From Caballeronia sp. dw_19 (GTDB taxonomy: Bacteria > Pseudomonadota > Gammaproteobacteria > Burkholderiales > Burkholderiaceae): 64,000 nucleotides of DNA. Where the stretch lies: NCBI RefSeq assembly GCF_018449515.1, contig NZ_JAAVUQ010000004.1, positions 62,001 through 126,000 on the forward strand, in the 5' to 3' direction. The notes under the pieces were generated by a model. The model was given only the letters and a program-made list of their open reading frames with translations. It did no database searches and was not told the origin of the DNA. Position numbers and translations under genes: made by a program. This document shows, one piece after another, positions 17,186 to 23,815 of this stretch (position 1 is the first letter of the stretch; every line of letters starts with the position of its first letter).

Positions 17186-17865
17186 CGATTGCCTCCGGTT
17201 GCGATGCGTGGAGCATGTGCTTCGCGCGGCTTGCGCTGCACACGTCGTGCGGCGTAGATGACCGGCAGCGCGACTGCCAGGTAGCCGACGCTGACCAACA
17301 GCATCACTTGCGTCGATGTATAGGTGCGAGCGATCACGATCTGCCCCGCATACGTCAGTTCGGTGACGGCAACGACCGACGCGAGCGGCGTGGTCTTCAG
17401 CAGAATCGTGAATTCGTTGATGAGCGCGGGCAGGCTCGCTTTGAGCATCTGCGGCAACGCAATGCGCAGCGCAATACGGATTGGCGACATGCCGAGCGCG
17501 ATCGCGGCTTCATACTGACCGGTCGTCACGACCCGCAAGTTGCCGCGCAGGATTTCCGCCGTGTAGGCGCCGCTGTTCAGGCCCAGAGTCAGCGCTGCCG
17601 CCAGCATCGGCCGACCGCCCAGCCCAATCAACGGTAGTGTGAAAAACAGCATGAACAGTTGCACGAGCGCCGGCGTGCCTCGCATGAAACTGATGTAGAG
17701 GCGCGCAAGCCAGCGTAACGGCGCACAACGCGTCAGTTGCAGCGCCAATGCGAGATGGCCGAACACAACGCTGCCGATCGCGCCGAGCAGCGTCAGTTCC
17801 ACGGTCAGCAACCAGCCGTCGATTAAGGCCGGCAGGCTGTGGATCACTTGTGGGTCGAAGCCCAT
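17182..17865 (-). CDS. ABC transporter permease, HisQ/GlnP type (first)
   Basis: This 227-aa membrane protein carries the family stretch YISFMRGTPALVQLFMLFF (~57-75) and the EAA loop EAAIALGMSPIRIALRIALP (~119-138). It has about five hydrophobic helices. It follows DUF1989 paralog B after 18 bp and overlaps the second permease by 4 bp. Confidence 0.92.
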   Translation of the reverse strand: MGFDPQVIHSLPALIDGWLLTVELTLLGAIGSVVFGHLALALQLTRCAPLRWLARLYISFMRGTPALVQLFMLFFTLPLIGLGGRPMLAAALTLGLNSGAYTAEILRGNLRVVTTGQYEAAIALGMSPIRIALRIALPQMLKASLPALINEFTILLKTTPLASVVAVTELTYAGQIVIARTYTSTQVMLLVSVGYLAVALPVIYAARRVQRKPREAHAPRIATGGNR

Positions 17866-17883
17866 TGCGGCATTTTCCCGGAA

Positions 17884-18519
17884 TCAGAGTTCGTCGAGTT
17901 CTTCTGCGGTCGACAGTTCGAGCGCACCGGGAGTGTCGTTTCCCGCAATGCCTGTGCAACACGCCGACACGATGAATACCATGTCCGTGACGACGCGGCA
18001 GGCGATGAAATCGCCAGCCCGTGTGGTGTTCGGCAGCGGCTCGATACAGCCATCGCGATGCAGTGCGACGTGCATGAACAGGTTGATCGGATCGGGGATT
18101 TTCGGCGGCTTGAGGCCGAGCGTGGCAATCACCGCGCCAACCGATTCGACGCAACCGGTTTGGCCGGCGTAACCGTGTTCGGCGAGATAGGCGGTCGTGG
18201 AGGCAGGCAGCAACAAGTCGTGCTTGCCGCTCGTGTCCTTGCCGAGGACCATCAGCGCGCGGCGACGGTTGCTGACGATTCGCATGCCTGCCTGCAACAC
18301 ATAGGAATTGCTGAAAACGCGTGTGTGATGAACCGACATATAGACGTCGTCGTTAATCCGGCTGAAGGCGAACATCGAGGCAACGGCACCGGGTTGCCTG
18401 GCCTTGATGCGAAGAATCTGGCCGGCTTTAACTTCGATGGCGCGGCTTTCGCCGGCTGGCACGGCGATGATTTGCGGCGGCAGCGCAGCGCGCGCGGGCG
18501 GTTCTTTGAGAAGCAGCAT
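17884..18519 (-). CDS. DUF1989 family protein (paralog B, divergent motifs)
   Basis: This 211-aa DUF1989 protein keeps the family barrel start (VPAGESRAIEVKAGQILRIK, ~20-39) and TSGKHD at the position of the conserved HD. It departs at three motifs: PAST replaces ACD, GQTGCVES replaces the HRNC-DN motif, and SACCTGIAGND replaces SCPQD. It may therefore be a non-catalytic or differently specific subunit pairing with paralog A or C, as known two-subunit carboxyguanidine deiminases do. That pairing is inference. It lies 12 bp after paralog C. Confidence 0.85.
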   Translation of the reverse strand: MLLLKEPPARAALPPQIIAVPAGESRAIEVKAGQILRIKARQPGAVASMFAFSRINDDVYMSVHHTRVFSNSYVLQAGMRIVSNRRRALMVLGKDTSGKHDLLLPASTTAYLAEHGYAGQTGCVESVGAVIATLGLKPPKIPDPINLFMHVALHRDGCIEPLPNTTRAGDFIACRVVTDMVFIVSACCTGIAGNDTPGALELSTAEELDEL

Positions 18520-18531
18520 GATTGAGTCCGT

Positions 18532-19161
18532 TCAGGCGGCGACGAATGTCGCGGGCAGGATGGAAATGGCGATGTCGGTGACCTTCAGGCCATTGCCGGG
18601 AATGATGTCCTGCGGACACGATGACACTGCGCACACCAGGTCTTCGAGCACATCAAAGGTGATGTAGTCGCCCGCCTTGCTGGTGGGGTCGGTGACCTGC
18701 ATCCGGCAGTCGGCGGTGACCGGACCGTTCTGGAACAGATTGAACGGCTCGGGCACATCGAACGACGACAGTCCGTACAGCGCGAGACCCACGTGCATGT
18801 TGTCGAGGCAGTTGCGATGCCCGATCACGTTGAAGTCGACCGTAAAGCGCGTGTCGTCGCACGCGGGCACATTGGCATCGTGAACGCCGACGGTGTCCTC
18901 GACGACCCGCAACAGCGGCCGTCCCAACGACGAATACAGCGCGTCGCCGACATTGAAAAACAACGTGCGAAGCTGTCGGCGCGTATGTGTCGGCGACAGC
19001 TTCTCCGTATGGTTCGAGGCGACGAGTGCCACGAAGTCGGCGGCTTGCTGCCCTTCGACATCGATGATCGTCAATCGTTGGCCGGCCTTCACTTCGAAAG
19101 TGCGGCCGTGCCCTGCCTTGACGGTGAGAGTCTGAACTGGATCTGTCATTTGATTCGGCAT
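18532..19161 (-). CDS. DUF1989 urea-carboxylase-associated family protein (paralog C)
   Basis: This 209-aa DUF1989 protein retains the full motif set: FEVKAGQRLTIIDVEGQQAA (~22-41), VGVHDANVPACD (~91-102), IGHRNCLDNMHVGL (~113-126) and SSCPQDIIPGNG (~181-192). It is the first enzyme-like gene after the binding-protein gene, with a 7-bp gap. Two starts are possible (19,161 or 19,149); neither has a strong Shine-Dalgarno, suggesting coupling. Function is probably hydrolysis or deimination of a small ureido/guanidino compound. Confidence 0.88.
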   Translation of the reverse strand: MPNQMTDPVQTLTVKAGHGRTFEVKAGQRLTIIDVEGQQAADFVALVASNHTEKLSPTHTRRQLRTLFFNVGDALYSSLGRPLLRVVEDTVGVHDANVPACDDTRFTVDFNVIGHRNCLDNMHVGLALYGLSSFDVPEPFNLFQNGPVTADCRMQVTDPTSKAGDYITFDVLEDLVCAVSSCPQDIIPGNGLKVTDIAISILPATFVAA

Positions 19162-19168
19162 GCTGGCG

Positions 19169-20017
19169 TTACTGCTGGGGAATGAAGTCGGACGTCGGCG
19201 TATCGAAGCTCACGCCGAGGCTGGCTTTTTGCAGGCGGGCGAGTTCGCCGGATTTTTTCATCGCGATGATCTCGTCGCTGATCGCCTTGTTCAGACGCGT
19301 GTCGTCCGGCCGAGTCGCCAGCGCGATCCATTGCGACGGGCCGAGTTCACCGGTCGACTTGAGTTTGCTCGGGTTCTGCTTGATCACGCCGGCCAGCACG
19401 GTGATATCGTCGAACACGAAATCGGCGCGGCGCGTCAGCAAGGCGGCGACCGTCTGGTCCACGCTATCCACGCTGATCAGCGTGATCGGCGCGAGGCCCT
19501 TGGCCTTCAGCGTTTCGTTGAACTGTTTGAGAATCTGCTCGGGCGCGCTGGCGCTCTTGACCGCCGCGGTCAGGCCGGCCAGCGATTCAATCGTGGCTTT
19601 CGCCGGGATCTTCTTGAAATCGGCGCGGACGAGTGCGCCGTTGACGGTCTTGCTGGTCGGGACCACGTATGCGAGACGCTTCGCACGTTCAGCAGTCACG
19701 TTCAATGCCGACCCTTCGATATCGAACGAATGCGCGAGCAGGCCGGGGATGATGCCGCTGAACGCGAGACGCTGATATTCGATCTTCACGCCCAGGTGCT
19801 TCGCAACAGCCGCGAGAATCGCGGGATCGAAGCCGACAATGTTGTTGTTTGCATCGGTGTACTCGTATGGCGCGAATGTTGGATCGATGCCGACTGTCAT
19901 CGTGCCGCGGCTCTTGATGTCGTCGAGCGTATCGGCGCTGGCGGCGACGGTGTTGATCAACGCGGCGAACGGCAACAACGCGGCAAGGGCAAGGCTGGAG
20001 AAGCGGCGCTTCGACAT
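19169..20017 (-). CDS. Periplasmic amino acid-type substrate-binding protein
   Basis: This 282-aa protein has a signal peptide (~1-28, SLALAALLPFAALINTVAASA) and a type II solute-binding fold of the SBP_bac_3 family: MTVGIDPTFAPYEYTD (~40-55), NIVGFDPAILAAVAKHLG (~59-76), IEGSALNVTAERAKRLAY (~100-117) and FVFDDITVL (~200-208). GGGAG precedes the ATG. First gene of the eight-gene operon, so it sets transport specificity. Binding-site residues resemble those for amino-acid-like ligands, but the ligand cannot be read from sequence; a ureide such as allantoate is a reasonable guess. Confidence 0.92.
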   Translation of the reverse strand: MSKRRFSSLALAALLPFAALINTVAASADTLDDIKSRGTMTVGIDPTFAPYEYTDANNNIVGFDPAILAAVAKHLGVKIEYQRLAFSGIIPGLLAHSFDIEGSALNVTAERAKRLAYVVPTSKTVNGALVRADFKKIPAKATIESLAGLTAAVKSASAPEQILKQFNETLKAKGLAPITLISVDSVDQTVAALLTRRADFVFDDITVLAGVIKQNPSKLKSTGELGPSQWIALATRPDDTRLNKAISDEIIAMKKSGELARLQKASLGVSFDTPTSDFIPQQ

Positions 20018-20086
20018 CTTTGAAAACTCCCGTAGACAGGTGGACGATGCAAGACGTAATGCATGATCCGTACCAGTGAAGACAGT

Positions 20087-20158
20087 GAAACGCGTGTTTC
20101 AGGAATTTAAATCGGAAAACATGTGTTTCTAAATGGCCTTGAGAGAAACAATCATTTC
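20087..20158. promoter_or_regulatory. Three evenly spaced GAAAC-type inverted repeats (probable RpiR operators)
   Basis: GAAACGCGTGTTTC (20,087-20,100), GAAAACATGTGTTTC (20,115-20,129) and GAAACAATCATTTC (20,145-20,158) lie in the divergent region between the transport operon and the RpiR-type gene. Centres are 28.5 and 29.5 bp apart. RpiR-family regulators often bind GAAA/TTTC inverted repeats. The third site overlaps the -35 of the regulator promoter. Confidence 0.65.
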
Positions 20159-20183
20159 ACGTTCGTGCCCGCAGACCTATAAT
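20155..20183 (+). promoter_or_regulatory. Sigma-70 type promoter of the RpiR-family gene
   Basis: TTTCAC (20,155-20,160) and a perfect TATAAT (20,178-20,183) are separated by 17 bp, about 115 bp before the regulator start. The -35 overlaps the third inverted repeat, suggesting autoregulation. Confidence 0.65.
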
Positions 20184-20297
20184 GAAGCCCATACCACACG
20201 GCGCCGCCCTGCACTCGTGCCGTGCAGGCAAGTCTACGTGCACGCTTGCGGTGCCGAAACCGCACCACGATGCGTAACTCCCTATCCATCAGCCCAA

Positions 20298-21182
20298 ATG
20301 CCAACCGCTCAAACAAAAAAAGAGAAGCGACCGCCAGCGTCTATCGAAAGCCGGATTGCAGAGTGTTACGACGAACTGTCTGAAATCGATCAACGGCTTG
20401 CGGACGTGATTCTGAGTGCGCCAGGGCAACTGGCGATGCAAACCGCCACTGAACTTGCGTCCAGCGCGCAAGTGTCGAAGGCAACCGCCACGCGGTTTTT
20501 TCAGAAGCTGGGGTATGCGTCTTACGACGACGCCCGCGCGATTGCGCGCGCGGCACAGGTCGGCGGTTCGCCGCTGTATCTCCAAAACAGGGGCCGTAAA
20601 ACGGCGGGGTCGAAACTCGACGATGTGATCCAGGCGCATCTGCAACACGAAGTCGAAAACATGGCGAACACCTATCGTTCGCTCGATACGCAAGTGCTGA
20701 GCGAAGTGGTCGACGCCATCGCGCAGGCGCAGCGGGTGGCGATCATTGGCTATCGGCATAGCCATACCGTCGCCACGATGATTCGGCGAGAGCTGATTCA
20801 GGTCCGTTCGGACGTGATGTTGCTGCCCGCGCCCGGCGACACGATCGGCGAATATCTAGCCGACCTGAACGCGAAGGATCTCGCGATCGTCATCGGCTTG
20901 CGCCGCCGTGTGCCTGCGGTGGGACTGGCGACGGCCGCGCTGGCCGACGCCGGCGTGCCGGTTGTGTATATGTCGGATGTGATTGCAGGCAAACCCGCGC
21001 GACTGGCGCGCTGGGTGATCCGCTGTCACACGGACGGCCTGATGCTGTTCGACAGCAAGGCCGGTATGACTGCGGTGGTCAATCTAATCTGCTCGCTGGT
21101 CGCGGAGCGGCTGCTCGATCGCAGCAACAGCCATTTGCAGCGCGTCGAAGTACTGCACGACAGCTTGCGTGAACTGGAGTGA
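20298..21182 (+). CDS. RpiR/MurR family transcriptional regulator
   Basis: This 294-aa protein has an N-terminal helix-turn-helix of the RpiR type (ATELASSAQVSKATATRFFQ, ~48-67) and a C-terminal SIS domain (~120-260; VAIIGYRHSHTVATMI near 142, DLAIVIGLRRRVPAVGLA near 188). SIS domains in this family usually sense phosphosugars, but RpiR relatives also control ureide and amino-acid catabolism. The start at 20,298 fits the family N-terminus. Earlier in-frame ATGs overlap the promoter. Divergent from the DUF1989/ABC/alc operon, which it probably controls. Confidence 0.9.
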   Translation: MPTAQTKKEKRPPASIESRIAECYDELSEIDQRLADVILSAPGQLAMQTATELASSAQVSKATATRFFQKLGYASYDDARAIARAAQVGGSPLYLQNRGRKTAGSKLDDVIQAHLQHEVENMANTYRSLDTQVLSEVVDAIAQAQRVAIIGYRHSHTVATMIRRELIQVRSDVMLLPAPGDTIGEYLADLNAKDLAIVIGLRRRVPAVGLATAALADAGVPVVYMSDVIAGKPARLARWVIRCHTDGLMLFDSKAGMTAVVNLICSLVAERLLDRSNSHLQRVEVLHDSLRELE

Positions 21183-21357
21183 ACCCGGCTTCAGCAGAAA
21201 TTGACACCGTGTATTACAAAATTGTCGCGATCGATGTACTTGATTATCTCTTTCCGAGATTGCTTTGTTTCAGAATTGAATTCGCCGATGACCGCTTCTA
21301 AGTAAATGAGCAGTCGTCCAAATCCGTTGGAAATTCTTCGTTCGACTGTCTGCTTTG

Positions 21358-21401
21358 TCTGGCCGGACCCTGGCTGACGGCGATCGGCGCTGTCCGACCC
21401 A
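21358..21401 (+). repeat. 44-bp intergenic repeat, copy 2
   Basis: Matches 13,818-13,861 at 42 of 44 positions; the two differences fall in the CTATTCG/CTGTCCG stretch. It lies in non-coding DNA between the RpiR-type and BlaI-type genes. Confidence 0.85.
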
Positions 21402-21518
21402 CTCCGATCGTTCGACTTTCTCGATAGCTGACCTCGACATGGTGTACGGACCGGATCCAACGCGTCGCCCAAAATTATCCCGTTGCGCTAGGTCGAATGA
21501 CTTCGAGGCATTGCTGAG

Positions 21519-21548
21519 GTATGTCAACTACATTTATAGTTGACATAC
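21519..21548. promoter_or_regulatory. Perfect 12-bp inverted repeat, probable BlaI-type operator 1
   Basis: Arms GTATGTCAACTA (21,519-21,530) and TAGTTGACATAC (21,537-21,548) are exact reverse complements around a 6-bp spacer. The left arm plus spacer contains ACTACA, the half-site typical of BlaI/MecI operators. The repeat overlaps the -35 TTGACA. Confidence 0.75.
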
Positions 21549-21567
21549 AAAAATGGCGTGCTAGCAT
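21540..21567 (+). promoter_or_regulatory. Promoter of the blaI-like gene
   Basis: A perfect -35 TTGACA (21,540-21,545) is followed after 16 bp by TAGCAT (21,562-21,567), a 4/6 match to TATAAT. It sits between and partly inside the two palindromes, the expected layout for BlaI autorepression. Confidence 0.65.
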
Positions 21568-21586
21568 CTACTAAACCTTTAGTAGA
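21567..21586. promoter_or_regulatory. Perfect 9-bp inverted repeat, probable BlaI-type operator 2
   Basis: TCTACTAAA (21,567-21,575) and TTTAGTAGA (21,578-21,586) flank a 2-bp spacer, immediately downstream of the -10 and just before the GGAGG ribosome site. Repressor bound here would block early transcription. Confidence 0.65.
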
Positions 21587-21597
21587 CGGAGGTACTT

Positions 21598-21972
21598 TTG
21601 GAGATCATCCTTACCGACCGCGAGGCCGACGTCATGCAGATATTGTGGGAGCTGGGACCTTCGATAGTCGCAGACGTCCGTGTTGCTCTCCACGATGAGC
21701 TTGCCTACACAACCGTGCTCACGATTCTTCGCACGCTTGAAACCAAAGGTTACGTTTCGCATACCGAGGAAGGCCGTGGTCATCGGTACTTCTCTACAGT
21801 GAAGCAGCAGGCTGCTCGGAAAAGCGCGCTGCGCCATTTGACAAGCAAGCTTTTCAAGGGATCGACTGAGCTTTTATTCGCACAACTGGTCTCTGAAAGG
21901 AACTTGAAACCGGACCAGATTCGTCGCATGCGAGAGTTGCTGGACAAACACTCCGACGAGGAGAACTCTTGA
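21598..21972 (+). CDS. BlaI/MecI-family transcriptional repressor
   Basis: This 124-aa protein has the BlaI winged helix: LTDREADVMQILWELGPSIV (~5-24), ADVRVALHDELAYTTVLTIL (~25-44), the wing LETKGYVSHTEEGRGHRYFS (~47-66) and a C-terminal dimerisation helix. The start is TTG at 21,598 with a strong GGAGG at 21,588-21,592; no ATG fits the family N-terminus. It overlaps the BlaR1-like gene (TGATG). It is expected to bind the two palindromes upstream and to be inactivated through its membrane-protease partner. Confidence 0.92.
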   Translation: MEIILTDREADVMQILWELGPSIVADVRVALHDELAYTTVLTILRTLETKGYVSHTEEGRGHRYFSTVKQQAARKSALRHLTSKLFKGSTELLFAQLVSERNLKPDQIRRMRELLDKHSDEENS

Positions 21973-23537
21973 TGCTGACATGGATGGCGTATGCGATCTT
22001 GGTGTCATTGGTTCTTTCTATAGCCGCTCTTTGCGCCGAGCACTTAGCCCGCCGACGTAGGGCTGCAAGCCGGTGGTATTGGTTGATTGCAATCATTACT
22101 TCGTTGTTGATCCCGACTGCCATGTCGTCGATATCAATCAAAGTACCCCAAGTCTTCAGCCCCACGGTTTCGCAGAAGGTAGTCGCTCTCAGGCAGGTCA
22201 CGTCCGCACATTTGTCTCCACTCACCTGGATCGACGTTACGATTGCTCCGTCCAGGCTGGAAACAATGGATGCAGTACTTAAGCGCGGATGGTGTGTCGC
22301 ATCGCTTGCTTTGTCGTTTCTCCTTTTTGTAAGCGCGTTAAACCTGCATTCCAGAAAAAGAAAATGGGAGACAAGTACGGTCGCGGGAACGGCGGTTTAT
22401 ATTTCTGAAAACGTTGGACCGGCAGTCGTCGGCCTTATCCGACCGCGCATCGTTGTTCCCACGTGGCTGACACACTCATCCCTCGCCCAGCAGTCAGCGG
22501 TTATCTCACATGAAAAGTCACACATTGCGGCAGGCGACCCGCAACTACTGGCAATGTGCTTGTGCCTGATCGTGCTTATGCCGTGGAATCTCCCGATCTG
22601 GTGGCAGTTAAGACGGCTTCGATGTGCCATCGAGATTGACTGCGACGCACGAGTACTGAAGGGAGGGCAAGATTTCACGACCTACGGTGAGACTCTCATC
22701 GCCGTCGGCGAGCGCCAGTCGCGTTATATCGGGTCTGTCGCAGGTATGTCGGAATCGCGATCATTCCTGGAAAGACGGCTGCGCATCATGACTCACAAAG
22801 CTGTTAAGCCCAGATTTATAACCGCCGCCTTTCTCGTATGCAGTTCAACCGCGCTCGTAGTTTTTGCAGCGCAAGTGAGCCCACCTGACATGACCCAGCC
22901 ATCGGACGACCACCAATACATCCATCTCGCCCCTGACATCGTTGATCGCTTCGTTGGAACCTATAAGGCAAACGAATTCTCGGTGCTGAGGGTTACGCGG
23001 GATGGCGACCGTATCTTGACCACGTTCACCGGTGAAAGAACGATCGAGAATTTTCCGGAAAGTGCGACACAGATCTACGCTCCATCCGTCAAAGGCACGA
23101 TCAACTTCGACGTGGACCAGCAAGGCCATGTGACGAGGGCGGTTCTACATCAATTTGGAAACACGCTCGACATGCAACCTATCGATCCGGCGAGCGCACA
23201 GCAGATCGAAGCCTTTGTCGCTGACAAGATCAAAACCCAGACGGCTACGCCGGGCAGCGAAGCGGCCCTTAGGAGCTTGATCGGAGGGCTTGTCGCCGGG
23301 AACCCCAACTATGCGGAACTGAGCCCGGCACTGGCGAATGCGACGCGTGAGCAGCTTCCTCGCTTGAGAGAATCGCTAAATCGACTAGGCACACTGCAAA
23401 CTCTGACGTTTATAGGTGTCGGCGGAAAAGGCTGGGACGTCTACCAGGCTCGCTTTGAACATGGATTCACGATCTGGCGGTTAGCCTTACTTAGCAACGG
23501 GATCATAGACGGAGCATTGGTGACTTCAGGTCCTTAA
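21972..23537 (+). CDS. BlaR1/MecR1-like M56 membrane metalloprotease with atypical C-terminal domain
   Basis: This 521-aa protein has N-terminal membrane helices (~8-26, 36-52, 107-126) and an M56 zinc protease motif H180-E-K-S-H184 (VISHEKSHIAAGDP). A further helix (~282-300) leads to an exported C-terminal region. Classical BlaR1 carries a penicillin-binding-like sensor there, with SxxK. Here no such motif is seen; instead VDRFVGTYKANEFSVLRVTR (~324-343) resembles the VGTY-type domains in the C-terminus of the serine hydrolase encoded downstream. The inducer is therefore probably not a beta-lactam acylating a serine. GAGGAGAA precedes the ATG at 21,972. Confidence 0.87.
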   Translation: MLTWMAYAILVSLVLSIAALCAEHLARRRRAASRWYWLIAIITSLLIPTAMSSISIKVPQVFSPTVSQKVVALRQVTSAHLSPLTWIDVTIAPSRLETMDAVLKRGWCVASLALSFLLFVSALNLHSRKRKWETSTVAGTAVYISENVGPAVVGLIRPRIVVPTWLTHSSLAQQSAVISHEKSHIAAGDPQLLAMCLCLIVLMPWNLPIWWQLRRLRCAIEIDCDARVLKGGQDFTTYGETLIAVGERQSRYIGSVAGMSESRSFLERRLRIMTHKAVKPRFITAAFLVCSSTALVVFAAQVSPPDMTQPSDDHQYIHLAPDIVDRFVGTYKANEFSVLRVTRDGDRILTTFTGERTIENFPESATQIYAPSVKGTINFDVDQQGHVTRAVLHQFGNTLDMQPIDPASAQQIEAFVADKIKTQTATPGSEAALRSLIGGLVAGNPNYAELSPALANATREQLPRLRESLNRLGTLQTLTFIGVGGKGWDVYQARFEHGFTIWRLALLSNGIIDGALVTSGP

Positions 23538-23815
23538 GGCGATACGAAAGGCCCGCAATTCAGTGCGACCCTTTTCGAAATTTCTGACACTAACGCTGAA
23601 CTTCGCCCCATCGTCTTAAATCGGCCAGGCCGGCCGTGGTCATGGGTTGGCGAGCGAAGCGTCCATCCCGGGGCGAATCTATCGCTGCCGATCGCACCCG
23701 ATTGACCCGGTCCAGTTCTGCCGCTGAGAGCGGTCACACTAACATCAGCGATAGTCGCGCGTTTTCACGAGAAGCTCTGGATCTACACGGATTCATTCTA
23801 TTGAAAGGAAGTTCG

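Larger units (their letters stand above)
21183..21597. other. Intergenic region before the BlaI-type gene
   Basis: These 415 bp contain no supported gene. They hold the second copy of the 44-bp repeat and, at the right end, the promoter and two palindromes of the blaI-like gene. No terminator for the RpiR-type gene was recognised. Confidence 0.5.
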
